Source: Cheiracanthium punctorium
Taxonomy: Eukaryota > Arthropoda > Arachnida > Araneae > Cheiracanthiidae
Assembly (NCBI GenBank): GCA_038373885.1
Contig: JAWZYV010015814.1
Location: 434,001 to 498,000, forward strand
Length of the DNA stretch: 64,000 bases
Reading direction: 5' to 3'
Below the pieces are notes generated by a model. The model worked only from the letters and a program-made list of their open reading frames with translations, made no database searches and was not told where the DNA came from. Positions 51,301 through 62,000 of the stretch are shown one piece after another; the first letter of the stretch is position 1, and each line of letters begins with the position of its first letter. The position numbers and the translations under genes were made by a program.

Positions 51301-52255
51301 ACCCAATTAGTGTTTTCCCCAAGTTTCAAAAATATATAAATTTTTTGCCCCCATTTGCTGTTTTTTGGTCTAATTTGCCTGGACTAAAAAGGGACGCCTT
51401 CTTTTTACGTTTGCAGAGGGGCACCATGAGGGGAGGGGATATGTCCGACAAACGTCGTTCGGTTCAAACCCTATCCCCATTTGCATGCTCAGAAATACAA
51501 TTCACTTCCGATAACAGAATGCTACTTTCGGTTTCAAATATTTCCGGCTGACTAATATTAAAATGTCTGTTTCTGAAATTCTATAAGCTAAAAAGAAACA
51601 AATTCCTCAAACGTATTTCAAAGGCTCAAGAATTACACTTTAATACACATATGGGCAACCGCCGCACAGTGCAGTATTTGTGTCAAAATCCTGGCCAAAA
51701 ATATTTTTCATGTGTTTTAGCGTTAAAATCATTACTGTTGACTTTTGACTTACTTTTTAGTATTATGTATTTCTTAAATTATATAAAAAAGCGTTTTGTC
51801 GCCAAATTTGGCGATATATCGCCAAACGACACGAAGTTGGTTTCTAACAAATGTCTTGTCCGGGGAGTGTCCCTTACTGGGAAGTACTGCTATTGTATAA
51901 TACCACTTATAAATGTAATAACACGCGGCTGTCGATCTAACGGTCTGGAGTTTTGGGCGATTTTCTCCAGATGTCACGTGAATACGCATTAGAACCCCTT
52001 AAAAAGCCCTCCGCCCAAGGCAACCTTCCCGTTAGGCAAATAGCCGTGTAGCTGTGCCTTAACCACAATAAAAATATATAAATGTAATACTTTAATAATA
52101 CTTATAAATATAATACTACTTATCTATAAATCAATTTTTAACATAAAAATTTATCTAAATGTAGTTACTATAGGAATCTTAGTTTTCTAATGACTTCTGA
52201 AGATTAACTTTTTCATTCTGATTCTTTTGAACTCTGATATTCGTCTTCACTCAGA

Positions 52256-52287
<32 letters not shown>

Positions 52288-55200
52288 GAGAGAGAGAGGG
52301 GGGGGGGGACCACCATCGGGCCCCTCTGTTGTAGGTTCTAGCTGTAGCGAAGTTGTAGGGTCTCGCTGTAATAAGGCTTGCTCTTTTTCGTTCGCCTTTG
52401 TCTAGAGCAGCTAAAAGGACACTGCTTAAAAGAAGCCTACTTGAAACCCATAAAATCTCATTCCAAGCTGGAGCAGAAAGTAATTTATTTCAAGCCAGCA
52501 CTTCAAAATGACTGAGCTAGCACGTGTTTCTGTTTACACACTCACACTCCAATGACCCAAAGTCACAGTTGCCAACCTTTGAGATCCAAAAATGGGGAAC
52601 TTTTGCTTTGGACACAATTTACGACATAAATGGAAAACTAAGCTGTAAATAGATGGGACTATTTACAGGACTAAGAAAGGGCAATATTGGAATATGTAGA
52701 AATTTTCTTCTTACAGCCAATTTACATCAGAAAAATAAGAAATTATATACTGAATTTAAAATGCTGATGTTAAATCTTAACTGAAATGAAATTTTATATA
52801 CCTTTATCCAAACACTTGCACATAATTTATAGTTTAAGAGAAGTACAAGCGCGTATGTTTGTATCCCTTTTGCGATCACCCATCGAAAAAATAAAAATGG
52901 CGCTATATAAATAATTTTTTTTAAAGAAATGGTGGATGTTGTGGGAACATTTTTTTCTTGGAATAGACACTCAATACTGTAATAATTACGATTATAGTTG
53001 AAATTAGGCGTGACAAGCCGCGACACCCCTTCAAAAAGCTTTTTGAAATGTGGATCTTTGAAAAAAAAAATAAGAAAAAAAAAAGTTTACAATTTTTTAA
53101 AATAAAGTGATATTATTTTTTCACGCTAATAGATACATATAATTAAAATACATATATTTTACTACAATTATACATAGTATCAAATCAGTAAATTAATTTA
53201 AAGAGCCCGTAAAAAATGCAAGACGAAGTAATAGGAAACGCTGAAATCTCTTGCCATAAATGAAGAAACTTGCTTTTTAACCAAGTGTTGCATCTTTTGG
53301 ATATGAATTATGGTCGAAAAACATGCATTACATGATGCATCAGTTACTAGGCTATCCAAAATATATATATATATTACTGTTTTTAAGCAAATTTAAAATT
53401 TTCGACTTTTGGCCAGGATTTTGATACGAATACTCCACTGTGCGCCGGCTCGCATCCCTGATGTGGCCCGCTACGGCTTTTAATCTGGTGTTGCGCCTTA
53501 GTGGTTTCTTCTGAAAAGCGAAGTATCGGTTGAAAAGTATCGATGAAAATGGATGAAAGCAACAGAAACCGATACTTTCCCGATACTTTTAGAATCGAAA
53601 GAACCGATACCTAAAAAAATAGGAGGTATCGGTGCCGATACTATCAGTCGATCCCTAACAATTAGTGTTTGCAAGGAATATAACATTAAGCAGCACTACG
53701 AAACAAAACATTCAGCATTTTCAACGCTGGAGGGAGATGACAGAGATCGCAAAATCGAATCTCATCATCATTCTCTTGCTCAAAGAAATGTGTTCACAAA
53801 GGCAACTTTGCAACTGGATAATAGTGTCGAAGTTAGTGTGGGAATCGCGGGATTAATCGCAAAAAGTGGTTGTCCTTTTACTGATGGAAATTTTGCCAAA
53901 GAGTGTATTTTGCTGGCTGCTGAGAAATTGTGCCCTGAAGCCATCAACAAATTTAAAAATGTGAGTCTCAGCAGAATGACAATTCAAAGAAGAATTGAAA
54001 ATCTGTCTGATGATATTAATGAACAACTACATATTGCTGCCGCCAAATTTAAGTATTTTTCACTTGCAACTGATGAGTCAATAGACCTAACTTCAACAGC
54101 TCAGCTGCTTTTGTTTGTTAGAGGAATTTCAGAAAATTTTGAAATAACTGAAGAACTTATTGGAATGAGTTCAATGAAAGGGAGAACAACCGGAGCTGAT
54201 ATTTTATCCTGCATTTTGAATTTGTGTTCTGCACATAATTTTTATCTTAACAAACTTGTTAGTATCACTACTGATTGTACTCCAGCTATGACTGGAAATC
54301 AGAATGATGTGGGGAATCTCTTGAGGAAACATTTAGGTGACCAAGGCAAAGATCTGATTGGGTTACATTGCATTATTCATCAGGGACAGCTGAGTGAAAA
54401 AGAACTAGGTTTTGATTGTTTAATGAAGGTAGTGAGTGACGCTATTAATTTTATTCGTTCGCACGGTTTAAACCACAGACAATTTAAGGAGATGTTAGAA
54501 CATAAAGATGTAACACATGGGGATCTGATGTATTATTCTGAGATATGGTGGTTAAGCCGTGGAGAAGCACTGAAAAGATTTGCCGACTTGTTTGATGAAA
54601 TAATATCATTTCTCGAAGAAAAAGGCAAGCAAACTAGAATGTTAAAAGAACTGTCTTTTAAGAGTGACTTAGCCTTTTTAGTTGATGTGACAGCTCATCT
54701 CTGAATGACCTGAACAAAAAATTGATGGGGAAAAAATCAATTTGTTAACCAACTGGCCAATGCAGTATCTGCTTTAAAACTGAAGCTCCAGCAATTCTTA
54801 GATCAGATACGATGCCAAAATTCATAAACTTTCCTTACCTCCAAAATCTGGAGAAAAAATTTCCTGACAAACAAATGGATTATTCAGAACAAATAAAAGT
54901 GCTACTTGATTCATTTGAAAAGCGATTCACAGATTTTGAGATGCAAAAAGTTAAATTTAAATTGTTTGGTGACCCTTTTTCTGTTCCAGTTGAGGAAGCT
55001 CCTGAAAATGTTCAGTTAGAACTCATTGATTTGCAAAAAAATAATGCAGGCAAATGTGCTACGATGTTTGGTAGCACATATATGAAGGGTCCACGGGAAG
55101 AATGGACCCTTCATATATGTGAACAAACATTTTCTCTGTTGAATTTAAATAAGTCAAAATCAAAAAAAAGTAAATTGACAGATGAACACTTGCAATCTGT

Positions 55201-55975
55201 CTTGAAAATATCAACAACTAACTTTAAACCAAATGTTCCAAACATTGTTAGTAAAATACAGCCTCAACAATCAGACTAATACTTGTATTTTTTTGTTGTT
55301 GTTGTTGTTCATTTTACTTTTAATCTGGTCTATGTCAATATTTTGCTTGGTCATCAAATTTCAGTTTCCCTTTAATTATTTATAAAATTATGTAATGAAT
55401 GCTATTTAATCAAGATAAATTATATATTTAATAACTGTACTATGGATTAATTTTTTAATGTAAAAAGAAAAAGGGTGAAACTACAGTAAAGATGTTCCTT
55501 CTCTTGTTTTTGTATGATCAGATTTTTTTTTTTTTTTTGTGCATCTGTGTGTGTTTGTTTGAATGCTTTTTATTACAAATTTATTAAAATTTTACTGTTT
55601 GTTGCTATGTTTATACAAATTACTGATATTAAATTTATGTATGCATAGCTTTTGTTTGAAGGAACTTTATTTATTTTTTTCATTTTTATTATAATCTTAT
55701 TTTTACTTAACCATTTTGTCTCTCTTACAAAAAATCTGGTTTCAAAATAAGCATTTCTACAATGATAAATTACTGACATTGGTCTATACTGAAACTTTCA
55801 CTTTTCAAAGTAAATTGGTGGTGTGGCCCTCGACAGTCCAGCCACTTCTTTGAGTGGCCCTTCTCTTACAAAGGTTGTGCAACCCTTTTATAAAATGTCT
55901 TTAAAAGACTTGCATGTTTATTTTAAAAAGGAATAACTGCAGCATAATATACATTTAATGCTTCTAGAGACACTG

Positions 55976-56007
<32 letters not shown>

Positions 56008-59000
56008 ATTACAATAGCTATTTAAGTTGATACATTGTACAAGCAGCCCTGGTGATGTAGCAGCTAAAGAGAAATTCTTATCATGGCTTGGGTTTGAATT
56101 TGACTTCTGGAGAGGAGAAAAAAGGAATGTTTTACTGTGCAGCACAAAGTTTGGGCTGACTCTTCAATATGTGGGTCCCAGAAACTGACATGGTTAATTA
56201 TTCGGGTTCAAATTTTTGCAGTCCTTTTCAATAACCATAGAATATAATGAAATCATTTAAAAAGATAACAAACAGATTAAAAGTAGCTTCTTAGTGTCTA
56301 GTGCCTTTTAAAAATAGGTCTCAGGGACCCGATGATTTAGAGAAAGAAAAAAAATTATGTGCTAAAGTTCATCTAGGCACTATAATATATGCATTTAATT
56401 TTAAAAGCTATGTGCATAAAACAGGCAATTATTATTATTTGTAATTACTATGTTTTATCGTCTTCTAATCTATCATCATTTCACAAAACATTTAAAAGCA
56501 GCCCCCGCTTTTAATCACTCCATTTAATTTTTTAAGTAGATTAAAAGACATTTTACACTTACACAAAATTGCAACGACATTAATGGATTTATTTTATATC
56601 TTATCAATTAAAAATCTTTTTCTATATGAATTTCATGTAATTCAAATTATATATAAGAACTCTAAGAAATTATACCTTTGTTTGAAAAAGAAAGTATGTC
56701 CGTTAACAACTTTAAAGTTCAAAAAGATATAAATCTATATACATCCCGACATTTTATTTTTTCCCTTACAAAAGGAAAATAATAATTAAATTAGTGATGG
56801 TCTCAGGGGTTGATCCAGGAAATTTTTCCAGGATCCCATTTTTGAGAAAACTGCTTATTTTTGTGAATTTCAATACTTCATTTTGTGAATTTCAACACTT
56901 ATTTTTGTGAATTTTCATACCAATTTATAATACAAGTAACATATTTTTGTTAAAATAATTGATAAAGCAGATTAAAATGTAAGGTAAACTGCCCATGAAG
57001 GACTGTTTTAATCAATTGTATTTCTGTGAAGGGCCATTTTAATCGATTGTAATTTTATGCAAGGGCCGCTAAATGAACCCAATTTTCATCAGCATCAACC
57101 CCTGGGTTTTCACCACATATTAGAATGGTTCAAATTACTTTCAACAAAATAAATCAACTGGAAAGAGGAAATTATATTCTTTATACAGAACATTAAAAAC
57201 TGCAACAATAGTACACAACAATAACAGGGCACTGAATAAGATTTTGAAGATGGCAGCAAAAAATCCTGTGAGCTTTTATGAGCTTGCAGCAAAAATTATT
57301 TAGCTCATGACAGAAAGTTAAATATTTTAAATAATAGTAAACTGCAGTTGCTTTTTTTTTTTTTTCTCTTAACTTTATACAGGGATGAGATCGACAAAAA
57401 AGGAAGTCTGAAAGTATGAGCAAGCAACATTTAAGTAATAATAATTATGAATTTCAAGTTCAATAAATATTGTAATTGCTACTGATATTAAATCTATCCT
57501 ACTTATACACAATTTTGCAGTTTTATATGTGACTTTGAAATAACCTGAGATACAACAAAGTATTGAAGTAATAAAATTTCAAACACTCGCAGCTAAGCTT
57601 CTCATGAGATCTGTTGCTTATCACAGCTGTTTGGGGATAATCTCACAGGATTTGCCCTGATTTATTTCGATCCCTGCTACATAACAATTATAAAAGACCA
57701 CTTACTTTTTCTGATTTTATATTACTGTCAATGGTTTTCATATCAATAGGATTCGTTATAATTTCATAATAGTCAGGATAATCCTTTTTGGATGGTTTTT
57801 CCATGAAAACTGATATTAAAGGTCGGCCATCTTCATCCTAAAAGCAAAAATAGATCATTTATGCACTGTCTATACACTGTTTTTATTAACTTATTAACAA
57901 AAGATGGGCCATATCATGCTTCAACATATTACAACATCGGTGGTATTTATGCAAAGACTTCGATAGTTTTGTTTATAATTAAATTGCAACATTACATTTA
58001 CTGATAATACAAGTTACAAAAAAGTAACAATTCTGTATTTTTCTTTTTTTAGATATCTATGCTTCGATTTAATATGTAAAATGATGTACTTTACAACAAA
58101 ATATTTATTTTTTAACCGACGAAAAACGGAGGAGGTTCTCAAGTCGACGTGTATATATATATATATTTTTTTTATGTATGACCACGCATAACTTTTTACA
58201 GAGTAATCCGATTTTGATAATTCTTATTTTTATTGGAAAGGGTATACCCCAAAGTTGGTCCCATATAGATTTGGAAAAAAAATTCCAACCCTAAGAGTAG
58301 GAAAACAGGGGATAATTGATTTTTCACTCACTGATTGTAATGTACGAACACGCATTAAATTTGACTTTTAAATAGCTACTTTTTTTTTTTTTATATGCCA
58401 GCTCGTTTAGTGATCTTTTTCCTTTTCCTCGTGAAAATTCAATATTCCTTAAATTTTATAGTTTTCATAAAATAAAATAGAAGCTTTAACGAGGCATATA
58501 AGCTCTTGAATCGATATTTGTCAGATGCTATTACCAGAAGAGTTGATTATTTTTTAAATGGACGGTGTCCGTGTGACATCATTTTTCAGCCAAGACGTAA
58601 CCTCCAACCAATCAACTTAAAATGTACTTTCAGTTGACACTCGATGTTTCAATCTGATTAGTTCAAATTTGTATTTTCCACCGACACGTGATTGAAATAG
58701 CATCGTATCGATATCGTCCATTGCAAGGGATATTGGCGATGTTTTTACGTCACTGTTTAAAACTGCACATCAAACCACCTATACATCTTCGTTCACAGTA
58801 CACAGCATATATGTGTACATTTTGTTTTCGCTTGTTAAAACGATTCTTTTAAAATTTTTTGTAGTTCTGAATTTACGTACATATGCGTCGATGCTTTAAT
58901 TTGAATAAATCATGTTAATGCATGCAAATGTGTAATCCCACGCACACATTTGTTTTTGTTTGCCGTTTCGCAAACAGTATTTGAATGTTATTAAAATTCC

Positions 59001-62000
59001 GAAGTTCAATTTGTTAATTTTTTCAGAAATTCATACAGCTAAAAAGAACTGTCTATGTTCCGTATCCGGTGCTGTTTACATTTGATGTTCATTTAGTGTT
59101 GGTTCTGGCAGCATCGTGGGCGATGTTCAGCGGGAGTGAAATACCCTGCCGGTGGTAGTTTTGACTGGCAACCATAAAGAAATGTGTACCGCTTGGCGAC
59201 GTTGGTTTTTTTTGTGGGGGAGGTATGATAATGCGTCAAATATTGCAAATTGGAAATTTCAGAACTGTTGAAAGATCCGAAATTTCTTGAATTTTCGAGC
59301 ATGCGTAATAGTTAATTTTTAATTCTAGCTACTGTGTGACGTACACAGATGAATGTACAGAATTCGCTTGCTCAATTTGACGTCACTAAGCTGTTAATTT
59401 GCATTTATAGCCACAAAAAATTATAAAATAAAAACTTTTTAACAAAAAAATTAAACCTCTGAAAAACTCAAAAGCAAAAAATAATACACCTTTTCTTAAT
59501 TAACCTTAATAACTAAGTTCTTAAACTAATGTAAGTATACCTAAGTATTTTGAGTCGGTGCTAAACAACCAATGAACAAAGATCACTAAATTACCTTAAA
59601 TTTAAAGAAATAACCAAATCAAATTGACAGTGCAACGTGAAATCTCTGGCGATACACATTAACATTCCAAAAAATGCGCTCTCCTCATGTCTCTCACGAT
59701 CAACGAGCTTTCGCAGAAATGCAGAGAGGTCTACTTTGTAATACACAACTCAAAATCTGTGTGTGAACAATAAATTACTCCTATTAATAATAGATTTAGG
59801 CAATTTAGTGATCTTTGTTCATTGGTTGTTTGGCACCGACTCAAAATTACTTAGGTATACTTACATTAGTTTAAGAACTTAGTTATTAAGGTTAATTAAG
59901 AAAAGGTTTATTATTTTTTGCTTTTGAGTTTTTCGGCAGTTTAATTTTTTTGTTAAAAAGTTTTTATTTAAATTTAAATAAACACCAGCTGGAATGAGTT
60001 AAATTTGATGGTCACTTTATTGACGTTTATTAATATTTCAGAAATAAATGGGCACTATCAGGAATGTCGCCTAGGTCTTGGACAAAATGAACAGGAACAA
60101 TCGAAGAGAGAAGCGGGCGTAACATGACGTGTGACAGAAAGTAAAGAAAAAGTTTCAGGCCAGTTCTTACTTTAGCAACTGTACTGTGGCGATGAAATGA
60201 TTGAAATCTTTAAAATTTGTTTTTAACTATCTTTATTGAGTAAAAGCATTAGCGCAACAGCCCACTTGCACGTCAAAGGCCTGTGCTGCCCAACCATGCT
60301 TTCACGACCACAGCTTCTTTGGTGTAGAAGCATATTCCTAGGCCAGGTGGTCAGCCTGATGCAAAGCTCCCTGTCTTAAACTCCAAAAGAAAGCTTGGTA
60401 CTCGTTTTATCAAAACATTTGAAAGGGATGAAAGACTGAGCCAAACTCGCCAAATCAGGGAATCGAACCCCGTACCTATGTCATGGCAGTACAGTGCACT
60501 AACAGTGTTACACCACAGAGATTATATTCTAACTATACTTCACCTTTACAAATATTGCTTTCAAAGTGTACCATAATCCATGAGTATATCATATTTGCCT
60601 TCTTAGTTCCATGAAACACTTTTCGGGACTTAAAATCTATATTAAAATCGCCTACCAAAACTATTTTGCAATCTTTGCCAAGCATATTCTAACTACACTT
60701 CTCCTTTATTGTAGGTAAATAAATTGTAGCGTTAGCCAGTTTCTAGCCAAATTTGGTAGATATCGCCAAGCTAGGCTCAGTTTTTGAGGACTTATTTTTT
60801 GGTGCCATAGTTGGTGGTAGATCATCAAAAATTGTAGCCTGGGTGGCTTCCAATATTTTATTCCCTCCCCACCCTTCTCCCATGCTACTATCTGTCACTT
60901 TTAAGCATTTCTCTATAAAGGCCGTACTGTTTAAGAAATAATTTTTAGCCCTTTAAAAAACATCTATAAGTTCTACATACACCAAAATCAATACTGGTCA
61001 TAAGACAGTAGTGTTTAATATATGTATCAAATATGTGAGCTCAATTAAATGCTTCATTTAGGAGATAGCGCACTTTTAAAGTACTTATAAATGCAAAATA
61101 TGAAGGCATAAAATGGTTTAATTAGCTAGAAAATAGTAAAAAATGTCAGAATTCAAAGAAAGCAGTGACATGTCCTGTATTCTGTGAGAAACAATGAACT
61201 AATCTGCCATATGTAGTGCATGCTTTTTCATAATTTGGTGACTTACATATAACTGATCATAATTTCGCATTAAAGTTGCCAATAAAACAATGCTCCTTAT
61301 TTTATGCTTCTGAGCTTAGAAATGCGTTGTCACGTAAATTTCGGCCTTAATATGAAAATTGTTAGCAGTAATTAATCAACGCAGCCATAATATTTTATAC
61401 GTGTGCTGCAGAAACTGAGCGTTGCGGATAGCTCAGCCGCGAGGAAACTTATAAGGCTCACCCAAATATTTAAACTTGCAAATACCCAATATAGCCATTT
61501 TCAAATATAGTTTTAAACCGTGCATTGCATAATCGTAATTTGAATTATTTTACACTTTTAAGATACTGGGCTACATTTTGGTAAACATGTCCTATAGATC
61601 TGCACTGTTTGCTGATATATACTGGCGCAAAAAAATGGCTCTTTTCAAATGACTTCTCTTTTTTCAATTCAAAATTAGTAATTATTAGTATATGTTTTAT
61701 GTTACGTGGCATTGCTTTTGCTGATGTGATTGTGCTCAGGCTCAATTGATTCAGCATCCGACATCATCAAATTGATGCTTTCAGAAGAAAACTGCCAAAT
61801 GAATACAGCTTTTTATATCATTTCGGAAAAGCGCATCACCTGAAATTTTAAACTCCTGTTATCCACGTGATCTTATCAGCGATTTTAAAATTTATGAACG
61901 TTAAGAAATACATTTCGACTTATTTCGAATTATTTCTCATGATTTTTAATTTGATGTGAAACTGGCATAATGCCTTATGAAATGCCATACTTATGTGTGA

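Larger units (their letters stand above)
45705..53657. mobile_element. 7.95-kb element inserted in the BED finger, AGGGATCGAC termini
   Basis: The left end GAGGGATCGACCGATACC and the right end (reverse complement TAGGGATCGACTGATAGT) share AGGGATCGAC-x-GATA. The 8-bp duplication ACAATTAG is exact (45697-45704 and 53658-53665). Several CCGATAC copies lie within about 100 bp of each end. Inside are SINE fragments (46065-46190 and 51928-52070), a hAT MITE (47700-47927), the palindrome (47942-51390) and another TIR element (51664-53443). I recognise no transposase. The 8-bp duplication fits hAT. Confidence 0.8.
45580..55279 (+). pseudogene. GTF2IRD2-like hAT transposase, split and frameshifted
   Basis: The N-terminus is at 45580-45704 (MSRKKRKIADDN..., RITCLICNFTI). 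The frame resumes after the insertion at 53666 (VCKEYNIKQHYETKHSAF). Together these give a BED-type finger, C-x2-C on one side and H-x4-H on the other. Next come FSLATDESIDLTSTAQLLLF and IGLHCIIHQGQLSEKELG (catalytic-core blocks) to a frameshift near 54704, then 54812-55279 with the dimerisation segment (CEQTFSLLNLNKS, LTDEHLQSVLKIS). That block is shortened and carries a hairpin insert at 55077-55119. Such proteins are often annotated as GTF2IRD2-like in arthropods. Without the insertion the reading frame at the junction would be continuous. Confidence 0.85.
44372..55887 (+). mobile_element. hAT element of the GTF2IRD2-like transposase group, with nested insertions
   Basis: The ends are TAGAGGTGCACAACCT and, as reverse complement, AAGGGTTGCACAACCT. 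The 8-bp duplication TTATAAAA lies at 44364-44371 and 55888-55895. The span is 11,516 bp, of which 7,953 bp (45705-53657) is a later insertion. The fold-back left arm shows a related uninterrupted site (TTATTAAATG). The transposase relic runs 45580-55279. Confidence 0.85.
44282..56107. repeat. Right arm of the fold-back repeat, split by the hAT insertion
   Basis: The arm consists of 44282-44371 and 55888-56107 only; the middle is the hAT element. The left arm at 43545-43842 is uninterrupted and shows the pre-insertion order. The arms diverge after the tRNA-like part, around 56107. Confidence 0.7.
41389..57705 (-). other. PBRM1: Polybromo intron, 16.3 kb, splitting BD4
   Basis: Made up mostly of the hAT-like element 42453-43441, the fold-back and hAT nest 43545-56107 and a hAT-like MITE 56804-57104. 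41389-42452 is AT-rich with a poly(A) tract at 42346-42370. 56146-56803 and 57105-57705 show nothing recognisable. Confidence 0.85.

Noticed and set aside
47482..51992. Several frames of 60-113 codons in both orientations
   Set aside because: They fall in the palindrome arms, the hAT MITE and the SINE fragment and mirror each other across the centre.
44372..55887. Host GTF2IRD2-like gene
   Set aside because: Inverted ends, an 8-bp duplication, frameshifts and lack of introns show a dead hAT transposon, not a host gene.
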